64,000 nt of DNA from Carboxylicivirga litoralis (GTDB lineage: Bacteria > Bacteroidota > Bacteroidia > Bacteroidales > Marinilabiliaceae), in the NCBI RefSeq assembly GCF_025499605.1, contig NZ_JAFMVC010000012.1:80987-144986 (forward strand), given 5' to 3'. How positions within the stretch are numbered: position 1 is the stretch's first letter; each line of letters starts with the position of its first letter. The notes beneath the pieces are model-generated. The model had not been told where the DNA came from. It made no database searches and saw nothing but the letters and a program-made list of their open reading frames with translations. Both the position numbers and the translations under genes were made by a program. Below are positions 57,041 to 64,000 of this stretch, piece after piece.

Positions 57041-57117
57041 GCCTTAAAAATAAGGATAATAACGGTTATTTGTTAAAATAACCAAGTGCAGACAAGCTTA
57101 TTTTTCAACAAACGCAA

Positions 57118-57151
57118 AAAGGCTGCATCAATCGTTATTGACACAGCCTTT
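57118..57151 (-). terminator. Terminator of the TonB receptor gene
   Basis: An 8-bp stem (AAAGGCTG / CAGCCTTT) with an inner TCAAT/ATTGA stem, then T residues on the minus strand, about 60 bases past the stop codon. Confidence 0.75.
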
Positions 57152-57211
57152 AATTATGAACCTAAATTCAGAATTTCACTTCGAACCCAGGTTATTACTA
57201 ATCTACATTTA

Positions 57212-59533
57212 TTAGAACTTAAGATTAAGTCCCATTAAATAACTTGAACCCGTTTCATCGGAGAACATAAACTCCTGCGACGATTGATTGGTAATATTAC
57301 GGGCATTAAGGTAAACATTCATCCAGTCTGTCAATTCATACGAAACTTTCATGTTAGCGCTAATTTTAGGATCTATTTCAACCTTCACATAATCTGGTCC
57401 AAAGCTATAGAACGACTCTTGTTTACCATATGCATAAAGCGATGCATTAATGTTCAACTTCCTATTGGGTTGGTAATTAAATGAAGCTCCACCGTAGACC
57501 GTTGGTGTATAATCATGATCAATAGAAATATAACCTGATTCTTCACCAGTGGCCGCCCGGTTGAGTGGCTCACCTGTTAAACCCTCATAAATAACACCAT
57601 TGGAAGCATCAAACTGATTAAGTGCTGTTTGTTGATAAGTCGCAAATAGTGAAGCATTAAACTTCTCATTCATCACATACTTAAGACTTAAGGTCGCGCC
57701 TATTTGTTCCGACTCCAATGCTGTATTTTGTACGGTCTCAGTGATGGTCGTATTCATTACATCCGGTGCACCTTCAGTTGGTTCACCCTCTCCTTCCCCG
57801 GGAGCTTGCATGGTTTGGTTCGTTTCATTAACCAGCTGCGAGTAATTATTTGACTGGTTGTAGAAAACAGATAGATCAGCCTGTAGCTTCTTTCCAATCT
57901 TTTGACGAAGACCCATCTCTAACATAGTCATCTCCACAGGATTTAAATCCTTATTACCCAGATTTAACATGGTCATGCTACCAGTCTGCCCCATTGCTGC
58001 CGCACTTTCTATTTGACGATTCATATATGTGTTCAATATAAACGGACTTGAGTTGGCTTTGGAGGCCACTGCACGTAACAGGGTGCTTTCGCCAAATTTA
58101 TAGGATGATGAAAACTGGTATGACGTGTAGTTTTTATCCAGCTCGAAGAAGTAGCCCTGCATAAGGGCTCCCACCAAACGCAGTTTATTAAAAGCCGTAT
58201 AATCCAATCGAAGGCTTCCTTGCAATGAACCTAAAGTGGCATTACCGTTTAACAAACCTTGATTAGCCGACACATCCACATAATCTTCATCGGAATAATA
58301 GGCATAATTAGACTCCAAACCTGGACGTATCACCAGATTTTTATACTTCAGGTTGTAGGCTAATTGTCCGTTTATCTCCATGTAATCATACTCATAACCC
58401 GGCAAACCTTCTATCGCATTTAAGCGCCCAAATGTGGCAGACGCGTTGGCATCAAAATTACCCGCACGCAGGTTGAAATTATTACTAAACGACGACGATA
58501 CGCGGGTGGTTAATACGGAACCAATATCCATATAGGCCGTTTGAACAGAAGATGATTGGTAAGATCCCGTATAGTTTAAGCCCAACTTATCCGATGGTTG
58601 ATACTCAACAAAAAGGTTAACGGCTCCCTGTTGTTTAGCATTCCAGTAATCGCTATCAAAAGCAGAGGCATTATAAGTGGTATCAATGCCTGCGTTTATT
58701 TGGCCAACCTCATCCCCTAAAGCATAGGTATCCATTTGTGGAATGTAATAGGTATTCTGAAAACGATCGGCATTTTGATAATTGGCCGAAAGTCGAAGCC
58801 CCCAGTTACCTTTTTTGTACGACACATCACCATAAAGAATCTGTGAGTTATGATCGCCTCCCTGCACGTCAAAATGGCTCTTGATACCCTCGGCATCAGT
58901 GTTTTTTGTGATTAAATGAATAACACCCGATACCGCATTAGGGCCATACAAGGCCGAAGAAGGACCGTAAATAACCTCAATTTTTTCGAGATCGTTCAAT
59001 GCCACCGGCAAATTCTCCCAGAAAGTAGCGCCCAGAAAATTATTATACACAGGTCGGTTATCAATCATTACCAGCGTGGTTGAATTCACTGTGCTAGTAA
59101 TATCTGAACCCGGCGGTACATAATCGTTGCCCCTAATATGCACATCATAGTTACCATTAGTTTTTTCGCGGACGATGATTCCGGGCATTAGTCGCAAGGC
59201 CTCTGGAATTGATCGTGCTCCTGATTGCTCCAGCTGTTGAGCGGTTAATACACTTGTGGCTAAAGGTGCATTATAAACATCTTCCTCCATTTTAGAGGCC
59301 GTGGATTGCGTTGGATTCAGCAACATCGCATACAGCTCATCAATGGAGGAGAGCTTAAATTTTTCAACAAGGCGAATTAAATCTTCAAATGAGAACTGAA
59401 GTAAATCATCCTGTGTATATCCCTTTATCTGCTCCAAAGTCAACCCTTCAACATCCACTTTGTAACTCTCCTGTGCATAACTAACCAAAGTCAATACCAT
59501 CACAGCTACAGTCATCAGCAGTCTTTTCTTCAT
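57212..59533 (-). CDS. TonB-dependent outer-membrane receptor
   Basis: A 773-residue receptor from MKKRLLMTVAVMVLTLVSYAQ (signal peptide). Between signal and plug there is an unusual region (about 25-85; DDLLQFSFEDLIRLVEKFKLSSIDELYAML) in place of a carboxypeptidase-like domain. The plug (about 95-215; TSVLTAQQLEQSGARSIPEALRLMPGI, IYGPSSALYGPNAVSGVIHLITK) and a 22-strand barrel follow, ending in F (LNLKF). It is downstream of a yfiR-like gene (25-base gap to 59570) and the two are probably one operon. The ligand is unknown. Confidence 0.9.
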   Translation of the reverse strand: MKKRLLMTVAVMVLTLVSYAQESYKVDVEGLTLEQIKGYTQDDLLQFSFEDLIRLVEKFKLSSIDELYAMLLNPTQSTASKMEEDVYNAPLATSVLTAQQLEQSGARSIPEALRLMPGIIVREKTNGNYDVHIRGNDYVPPGSDITSTVNSTTLVMIDNRPVYNNFLGATFWENLPVALNDLEKIEVIYGPSSALYGPNAVSGVIHLITKNTDAEGIKSHFDVQGGDHNSQILYGDVSYKKGNWGLRLSANYQNADRFQNTYYIPQMDTYALGDEVGQINAGIDTTYNASAFDSDYWNAKQQGAVNLFVEYQPSDKLGLNYTGSYQSSSVQTAYMDIGSVLTTRVSSSFSNNFNLRAGNFDANASATFGRLNAIEGLPGYEYDYMEINGQLAYNLKYKNLVIRPGLESNYAYYSDEDYVDVSANQGLLNGNATLGSLQGSLRLDYTAFNKLRLVGALMQGYFFELDKNYTSYQFSSSYKFGESTLLRAVASKANSSPFILNTYMNRQIESAAAMGQTGSMTMLNLGNKDLNPVEMTMLEMGLRQKIGKKLQADLSVFYNQSNNYSQLVNETNQTMQAPGEGEGEPTEGAPDVMNTTITETVQNTALESEQIGATLSLKYVMNEKFNASLFATYQQTALNQFDASNGVIYEGLTGEPLNRAATGEESGYISIDHDYTPTVYGGASFNYQPNRKLNINASLYAYGKQESFYSFGPDYVKVEIDPKISANMKVSYELTDWMNVYLNARNITNQSSQEFMFSDETGSSYLMGLNLKF

Positions 59534-59569
59534 TATTTCAAACATGTGTAAAATTGGTTTTGATAATCT

Positions 59570-60064
59570 TTAATTCTTAACGATCCCAAGGCTCATTAAA
59601 GAGCTGGTTACATTTAGCTTATGCGCCTTAATGGTTTGTGGATAAATTTCGAATTCTATCTTTTTTGAATTATCGATAAAATTGATGCCAACGCCTTCTA
59701 TGCCGGGTTTTTCGCCAATCAACAAAACAGGTTTGGAGGCAATGAGTGATTTTACTTGATCCACTTTACTCGACATGGTTCGTGCCAGGTACACCAGGTG
59801 ACACCCTTCCACATCGAGTTTTGAAGGCAACACCTCACGCACTTCTATTGGGTGACCAAACAATTGACGTTTCTGAGCGATGGCTTGTAATTCGTTTTGA
59901 AGTTCTTTCGTTCCAACCACACCGATAACAAAAGCATTATTGACGTCTGGCCATTCAATACGCTGCGAAATGTTGTAAATAAATAAGGCCTGAAACTTGT
60001 AGTTCTGCGCCGGAAGCTGCTTATGCAATACAAATAGCATAAGAAATACCAATAGTTTCTTCAT
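59570..60064 (-). CDS. YfiR/DUF4154 family periplasmic protein
   Basis: A 164-residue exported protein with a signal peptide (MKKLLVFLMLFVLHKQLPAQ). DUF4154 features are KFQALFIYNISQRIEWP, VYLARTMSSKVDQV, GEKPGIEGVGINFIDNSKKIEFEI. YfiR in Pseudomonas is a periplasmic regulator of a c-di-GMP cyclase; in Bacteroidota such proteins often pair with a TonB receptor, as here. Confidence 0.88.
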   Translation of the reverse strand: MKKLLVFLMLFVLHKQLPAQNYKFQALFIYNISQRIEWPDVNNAFVIGVVGTKELQNELQAIAQKRQLFGHPIEVREVLPSKLDVEGCHLVYLARTMSSKVDQVKSLIASKPVLLIGEKPGIEGVGINFIDNSKKIEFEIYPQTIKAHKLNVTSSLMSLGIVKN

Positions 60065-60468
60065 CGATTCAATTATTAAGTTAGTACTGTTCCCCTAAAT
60101 ACTAAGCCGAACAAGTAAGTTCTTATAGCTTCATATTCAGTTCAAACATCCAACTTTCAAAGCGCCTTAAAAATTATATTCGACGAATACCTGAATCACC
60201 TCAATGTTTTGAAACTTATAATCGATGAATTATACCAACACCCTCTTTTTCTCAATTAGATTACAAATTGCTTCATAGGGACAAGTTTCTTTTTATTACC
60301 TATTGCAAACTTTCACTTATCATTTATTAGCTTAGAACACTGAATAAAAACAACTTATTACCAATGATGCTTCGATAAGTATTTACTGCCTTCACTAAGA
60401 CCTTGCTACATATTTTCCTACTTTTGTAGATAAATACACAAAATTCATTTCGCTTATACACAATTGCA
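60065..60468. other. Spacer with a partial promoter
   Basis: About 400 bases, AT-rich. TACTTTTG at 60419-60426 is a good -7 element for the radical SAM gene, but no clear -33 sits at the right distance. No small gene passed inspection. Confidence 0.5.
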
Positions 60469-62301
60469 ATGCAGATACTTTTAAATTGTCTACCTCCAGC
60501 TGATATTTACACACCGTCTATTTCGCTGTCAATATTAAAGCGTTTTATGGTAGATAATGGTTATGCCACTCACATAAAGTATTGGAATTTCCAGCTATCA
60601 GTTATGAGTGAATTCTCCGATAGCGAGGATACCGAAATACGCTTATTACCTTTTTTGTCAATCATTAACGACCAAAACAATAACACAAAAGGCAATAAAC
60701 GAATCATCTCGCAATTACAAGCATTAGATCCCGAACACAAAAGCATTCATCCTCATTATTACGGTGACTTTCTACGCGATAAGAAAGAAGAAATACTAAA
60801 AGTAATCCGGCACGAACTTCAAACTATAGATTTTAGCACCATCAGCTTATTTGGTCTCACAGCGAAATACAACCAGTGGATTCCGGGTATAATCCTGGCC
60901 GAAGAAGTAAAAAAAACAGCCCCCCATGTTAAGATAATAGTCGGTGGCTTTGGCAACAAAAATGTGGCAGTAGAAGCCATGAAGCTCTGCTCTTCTTTTG
61001 ACTTCTGCACCTGGGGTGAAGGCGAATATCCTTTACTTGAATTAATGCAGCAGCTTGAGCAAGACCAACCGGAACTTAAGACTGTCCCGAGACTAGTTTA
61101 TCGCTATGATAAACAAATCATTGACTCGGAAACAAATCAAAGTGAGTATCTGGACTTTGACCATTATATCTATCCCGATTACAGCGATTACGTGCAACAA
61201 TTTCCTGAATATGAAGACAAGGAACAAGTGAGCATTCCTATTAATTCTATTCGTTCCTGTCATTGGCATCGCTGTAATTTCTGCGATTTCAATCAAGGCT
61301 ACAAGCTAAGAACACGAACGCCTGATTGTATAATCAATGAGATAAAGGAAATATATCAACGATATGAATTTACAGTCTTCACATTTGTTGATAGCGATAC
61401 TTTTGGAAGCTTAAAGCACTTTGACGAATTACTGGATGGGCTTATTAAGCTAAAATACGAAACCGAAGAAGACTTCTCATTTTGGGCTGAGATAATCCCT
61501 AATTCGCATTATAACGCGGAGCTAATGAAAAAGATGGCCATTGCTGGCTTTAAAAACCTCTTTATTGGTTATGACGGACTGTCAGATGGTTTGCTTAAAA
61601 AGATGAATAAAAGCAACACCTTTTCCGACAATATCTTCTTCGTCAAATACTCCTTGAAAAATGGAATTTATCCATTCACCAATGTTATCAAACACATACC
61701 GGGCGAAACAGAAGACGATGTTCAGGAATGCATCAACAACCTGCATTTTCTGCGTTTTTTCTACAACGATAGTGTCGTATCATTCTCGCACAATTATGTG
61801 ACTTTGGTCTTATCATCCATGTCCAGGTACTATAAACTATTGCCCAATGATGAAATTGCCCGCTACGATACAGATGATTTATCATATTTACTCCCAAAGT
61901 CATTTTCTGACAACGCAGAGCGCTTTCACCTGTTCAGATATCAAAAAGATGTTCCTGATAATCAACGTGAGTGGGATAAACTAACTGAAGTAGAAAAGTA
62001 CTACCAATCCAATAACTTCACCTATAAAGTACAGGAACATAAAGGTGTTATATACTACACCGAATACTGTAATGACACCGAGATAGAGAATATTGTTTTT
62101 GGCGAACCTGAATATGCGTTTGTGCTAAAGGCATGTAATCAGCAAGTGCGCAGTTTAAGCTCCATATTTGATGAAGTTAAGAATCAATTTCCGAATATCA
62201 CTTCAGCTCGTTTAAAAGAAATACTTGGCAACCTTAAGTCAAGTTATCTACTTTATTGTGATAATGAGTTTTCGAATATTGTGTCTGTAATTGAAGTATA
62301 A
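60469..62301 (+). CDS. Radical SAM protein with B12-like domain and atypical CX4CX2C motif
   Basis: A 610-residue enzyme. A B12-binding-like N-terminal domain (about 1-210; VGGFGNKNVAVEAM, TWGEGEYPLLELM) precedes the cluster motif CHWHRCNFC (Cys264, Cys269, Cys272), which is CX4CX2C instead of CX3CX2C. Downstream blocks (FVDSDTFGSLKHFDELLDGL, HIPGETEDDVQECI) complete the barrel. The C-terminal 90 residues (from about 520) resemble a small winged-helix/recognition domain. The atypical spacing and C-terminal domain recall RiPP-maturing B12 radical SAM enzymes (TIGR03975-like), but no precursor gene was found nearby. Confidence 0.8.
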   Translation: MQILLNCLPPADIYTPSISLSILKRFMVDNGYATHIKYWNFQLSVMSEFSDSEDTEIRLLPFLSIINDQNNNTKGNKRIISQLQALDPEHKSIHPHYYGDFLRDKKEEILKVIRHELQTIDFSTISLFGLTAKYNQWIPGIILAEEVKKTAPHVKIIVGGFGNKNVAVEAMKLCSSFDFCTWGEGEYPLLELMQQLEQDQPELKTVPRLVYRYDKQIIDSETNQSEYLDFDHYIYPDYSDYVQQFPEYEDKEQVSIPINSIRSCHWHRCNFCDFNQGYKLRTRTPDCIINEIKEIYQRYEFTVFTFVDSDTFGSLKHFDELLDGLIKLKYETEEDFSFWAEIIPNSHYNAELMKKMAIAGFKNLFIGYDGLSDGLLKKMNKSNTFSDNIFFVKYSLKNGIYPFTNVIKHIPGETEDDVQECINNLHFLRFFYNDSVVSFSHNYVTLVLSSMSRYYKLLPNDEIARYDTDDLSYLLPKSFSDNAERFHLFRYQKDVPDNQREWDKLTEVEKYYQSNNFTYKVQEHKGVIYYTEYCNDTEIENIVFGEPEYAFVLKACNQQVRSLSSIFDEVKNQFPNITSARLKEILGNLKSSYLLYCDNEFSNIVSVIEV

Positions 62302-62305
62302 AAAA

Positions 62306-62331
62306 AATCGCTCAAATTACTTTGAGCGATT
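62306..62331. terminator. Hairpin at the end of the radical SAM gene, oriented as a minus-strand terminator
   Basis: A perfect 11-bp stem (AATCGCTCAAA / TTTGAGCGATT). The T-run appears on the minus strand, i.e. in the direction of the tRNA fragment just to the right, whose original terminator it probably was. Confidence 0.65.
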
Positions 62332-62348
62332 GTAGTTAATTCCGGTAG

Positions 62349-62371
62349 TGCCCAGAACAAGACTCGAACTT
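62349..62371 (-). other. tRNA 3'-end fragment, probable att site of a second element
   Basis: Minus strand reads AAGTTCGAGTCTTGTTCTGGGCA: a T loop TTCGAGT, the 3' T-stem CTTGT and an acceptor strand TCTGGGC with discriminator A. The rest of the tRNA is missing. A tyrosine recombinase gene begins 183 bases to the right. The displaced intact tRNA should lie beyond the window. Confidence 0.75.
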
Positions 62372-62525
62372 ATTAAATCTCACTTTTTTACAACACATCC
62401 AAAATGCTCGTTCAATTCCCATATTTAAAGGCCTACATAAGATTCAAATATTATTTCTAATTAAAATAAGTTCAATAACATTTCAATAGATCTAAACATT
62501 ACGGGGAAAATATGGGGAAAGTTTT

Positions 62526-62533
62526 TACATTTG
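62526..62533 (+). promoter_or_regulatory. Possible -7 element of the second integrase
   Basis: TACATTTG matches TAnnTTTG, 20 bases upstream of the integrase ATG. No -33 element was recognised. Confidence 0.35.
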
Positions 62534-62553
62534 CTTTATCAAAACCCTAATTC

Positions 62554-63834
62554 ATGGCAACAATAAAGTTCTTCATTCGACCTAGTAAGAAAAAAATAGA
62601 TAAACCAGTTAATATCTACATCAGATTTAAATCTGGAACCTCAGTTGACCAAACTTCAAAAAGCACTTTATTCATCCTGCACCAAAATTGGAGCAATGAC
62701 ACTCAAAGCATCAGACAGCGTGCAGAAATTAAAGACAAAGATGAGTTCAAAGATAAAATCAAGAACTTGCGACGATTTATTGAAGATGAGTTTTTAGAAT
62801 ACCATGACAAAACCAACTTGCCTAAAGATTGGCTAAAAAAGACAATTGATAAGTTTTTTAATCCCGAGCATTACACGGAAGAGAAAATCACCCTATTCTC
62901 TTTTATAGAAAACTATATTGTACAGTCAAAAAACAGAATTAATCCTAGCACTGGTAAAAAAATAGCACTATCAACATTAAAAAAATATAAAACCTGCTTC
63001 AACTGTCTTAAAGACTTCTCTACTGATACCAACAAAACAATTGACTTTGAAAATATAAACCTTGATTTCTACCACGATTTCACACAATATTTAGCTCAAA
63101 GTAAACAACATGCCACTAATACAATTGGAAAGCAGATTGCAATTCTAAAAGGCTTCCTAAATGAAGCAACTGATAGAGGCATCAATACTAAACTAGACTT
63201 CAAAAGCCACCGTTTTAAAATAACCACAGAAGAATCTGATAGCGTATATTTAAACGAAATTGAGCTTGATGAAATTTTCAACTTAGATTTAACAAACAAT
63301 CCCAGATTAGACAAGGTTCGAGACCTATTTTTAGTTGGGGCTCATACCGGATGTAGATTTTCCGATTATACATCAATTACACCTGAGAGCATAAAAGATG
63401 GCTTTATTAAAATCGAACAAATAAAAACAGGAAATAAGGTTATAATCCCGATGCATCCCGTTGTTAAGAGTATTATTGAGAAATACAAAGGCGAATTACC
63501 CCAAGCAATATCAAATCAAAAATTCAATCAATATATAAAAGAGGTTTGTAAAAAAGCAGAACTTGATAATATTGAGAAAAAGACAATAACTAAAGGAGGA
63601 TTTAAAGCATCAAAAACCTTTAAAAAGTATGAGCTTGTAAGTAGTCATACGGCAAGAAGGTCTTTTGCTACAAATCTATATAAGTCTGGCTTTCCTTCGA
63701 TATCGATAATGCAAATAACCGGACATAAATCTGAAAAAGCATTTTTAAAGTACATAAAAGTTACACCAGAAGAGCACGCTAAGCTGTTATTACAACATTG
63801 GCAGAAAAATGGACAACATTTAAAAATAGTTTAA
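62554..63834 (+). CDS. Tyrosine recombinase (integrase of a second element)
   Basis: A 426-residue phage-type integrase. An arm-binding domain (1-100), a SAM-like core domain (about 105-220, beginning FIENYIVQSKNRI) and the catalytic domain are present; residues HTGCRFSDY (Arg), HTARRSFATNL (His, Arg) and GHKSEKAFLKYI (His, Tyr) form the active site. Unlike the first integrase it keeps the first catalytic Arg. The stop codon overlaps the start of the next gene (TAATG). Confidence 0.93.
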   Translation: MATIKFFIRPSKKKIDKPVNIYIRFKSGTSVDQTSKSTLFILHQNWSNDTQSIRQRAEIKDKDEFKDKIKNLRRFIEDEFLEYHDKTNLPKDWLKKTIDKFFNPEHYTEEKITLFSFIENYIVQSKNRINPSTGKKIALSTLKKYKTCFNCLKDFSTDTNKTIDFENINLDFYHDFTQYLAQSKQHATNTIGKQIAILKGFLNEATDRGINTKLDFKSHRFKITTEESDSVYLNEIELDEIFNLDLTNNPRLDKVRDLFLVGAHTGCRFSDYTSITPESIKDGFIKIEQIKTGNKVIIPMHPVVKSIIEKYKGELPQAISNQKFNQYIKEVCKKAELDNIEKKTITKGGFKASKTFKKYELVSSHTARRSFATNLYKSGFPSISIMQITGHKSEKAFLKYIKVTPEEHAKLLLQHWQKNGQHLKIV

Positions 63835-64000
63835 TGAACACACATGATTACCAAGACATAGTAACAATAGCAGGTTTGGATACGACTAAACACCCTTTCC
63901 TAAAAAGCTATTTTTTACGCGCATTTAATAGTGCTCATGAAAAAGACGAAACCCTTTCAATAGAGGAATTTCATCATTTTTGCATGATAGAGGCAGAGTG
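63834..64000 (+). CDS. Partial hypothetical gene of the second element
   Basis: A frame that starts at the ATG overlapping the integrase stop and stays open to the window end. It begins MNTHDYQDIVTIAG and includes KHPFLKSYFLRAFNSAHEKD. 55 residues are visible. No family recognised; its tight coupling suggests a role with the integrase (for example excisionase-like or regulatory), which is inference. Confidence 0.55.
   Translation, partial: MNTHDYQDIVTIAGLDTTKHPFLKSYFLRAFNSAHEKDETLSIEEFHHFCMIEAE

Overview
The window looks like a chromosome segment of an AT-rich, probably anaerobic or facultative member of the Bacteroidota (Bacteroidales/Marinilabiliales-like). The evidence is a set of Bacteroidota-type promoters (TTTG about 19-21 bases upstream of TAnnTTTG), mostly absent Shine-Dalgarno motifs in backbone genes, a GH97/GH9/GH29 polysaccharide-degrading set, a TonB-dependent receptor, Gld-type ABC proteins, DUF4956 and DUF6155. 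This assignment is inferred from gene content alone.

Layout. 0.5-2.6 kb: GH97 glycosidase. 3.0-8.2 kb: one tightly packed operon (DUF134 regulator, NifX-like protein, DUF5320 small protein, DUF4405 membrane protein, DUF89 protein, two MinD-type ATPases with inserted ferredoxin domains, one Mrp/NBP35 ATPase). It resembles the anaerobe-specific orange-protein (ORP) locus of Desulfovibrio and is preceded by two identical 14-bp palindromes that bracket its promoter. 8.3-24 kb: housekeeping genes and secreted hydrolases (patatin, AIM24, GH9, tcdA, serB, GH29, CBM9-like lipoprotein, tRNA-Gly, tRNA-Thr, DoxX, NhaC, hflK/hflC, cold-shock protein). 24-38 kb: NYN/OST-HTH protein, two B12-type radical SAM proteins, Usp, cupin, an AraC regulator with a metal-binding-like N-terminus, and a GT4/GH130/GT4/GH130 block that may make and turn over a mannose-containing glycan. 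Small decayed genes lie between these.

38.66-52.06 kb is an integrated element in the 3' end of tRNA-Ser(TGA). It is bounded by a 15-bp direct repeat and encodes its own tyrosine recombinase next to the intact tRNA. Cargo: two or three small heat-shock proteins, a lipoprotein, an HtrA/DegP protease, a small conserved-looking protein, then a second operon with a NEW3-domain membrane-anchored protein, two ABC ATPases, two ABC permeases, a GldG-like protein and a DUF4340 protein. It looks like a transmissible protein-quality-control and envelope-stress island. Just outside its left end is a second, degenerate copy of the integrase start plus att flank, a relic of an earlier related element in the same tRNA.

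52.1-62.3 kb is backbone again: HU, TrmH-type methylase, LytTR regulator, DUF4956, SDR, DUF6155, TonB receptor with YfiR, and a radical SAM protein with an unusual CX4CX2C motif. At 62.35 kb a tRNA 3'-end fragment followed by a second tyrosine recombinase marks the left boundary of another integrative element that runs off the window.
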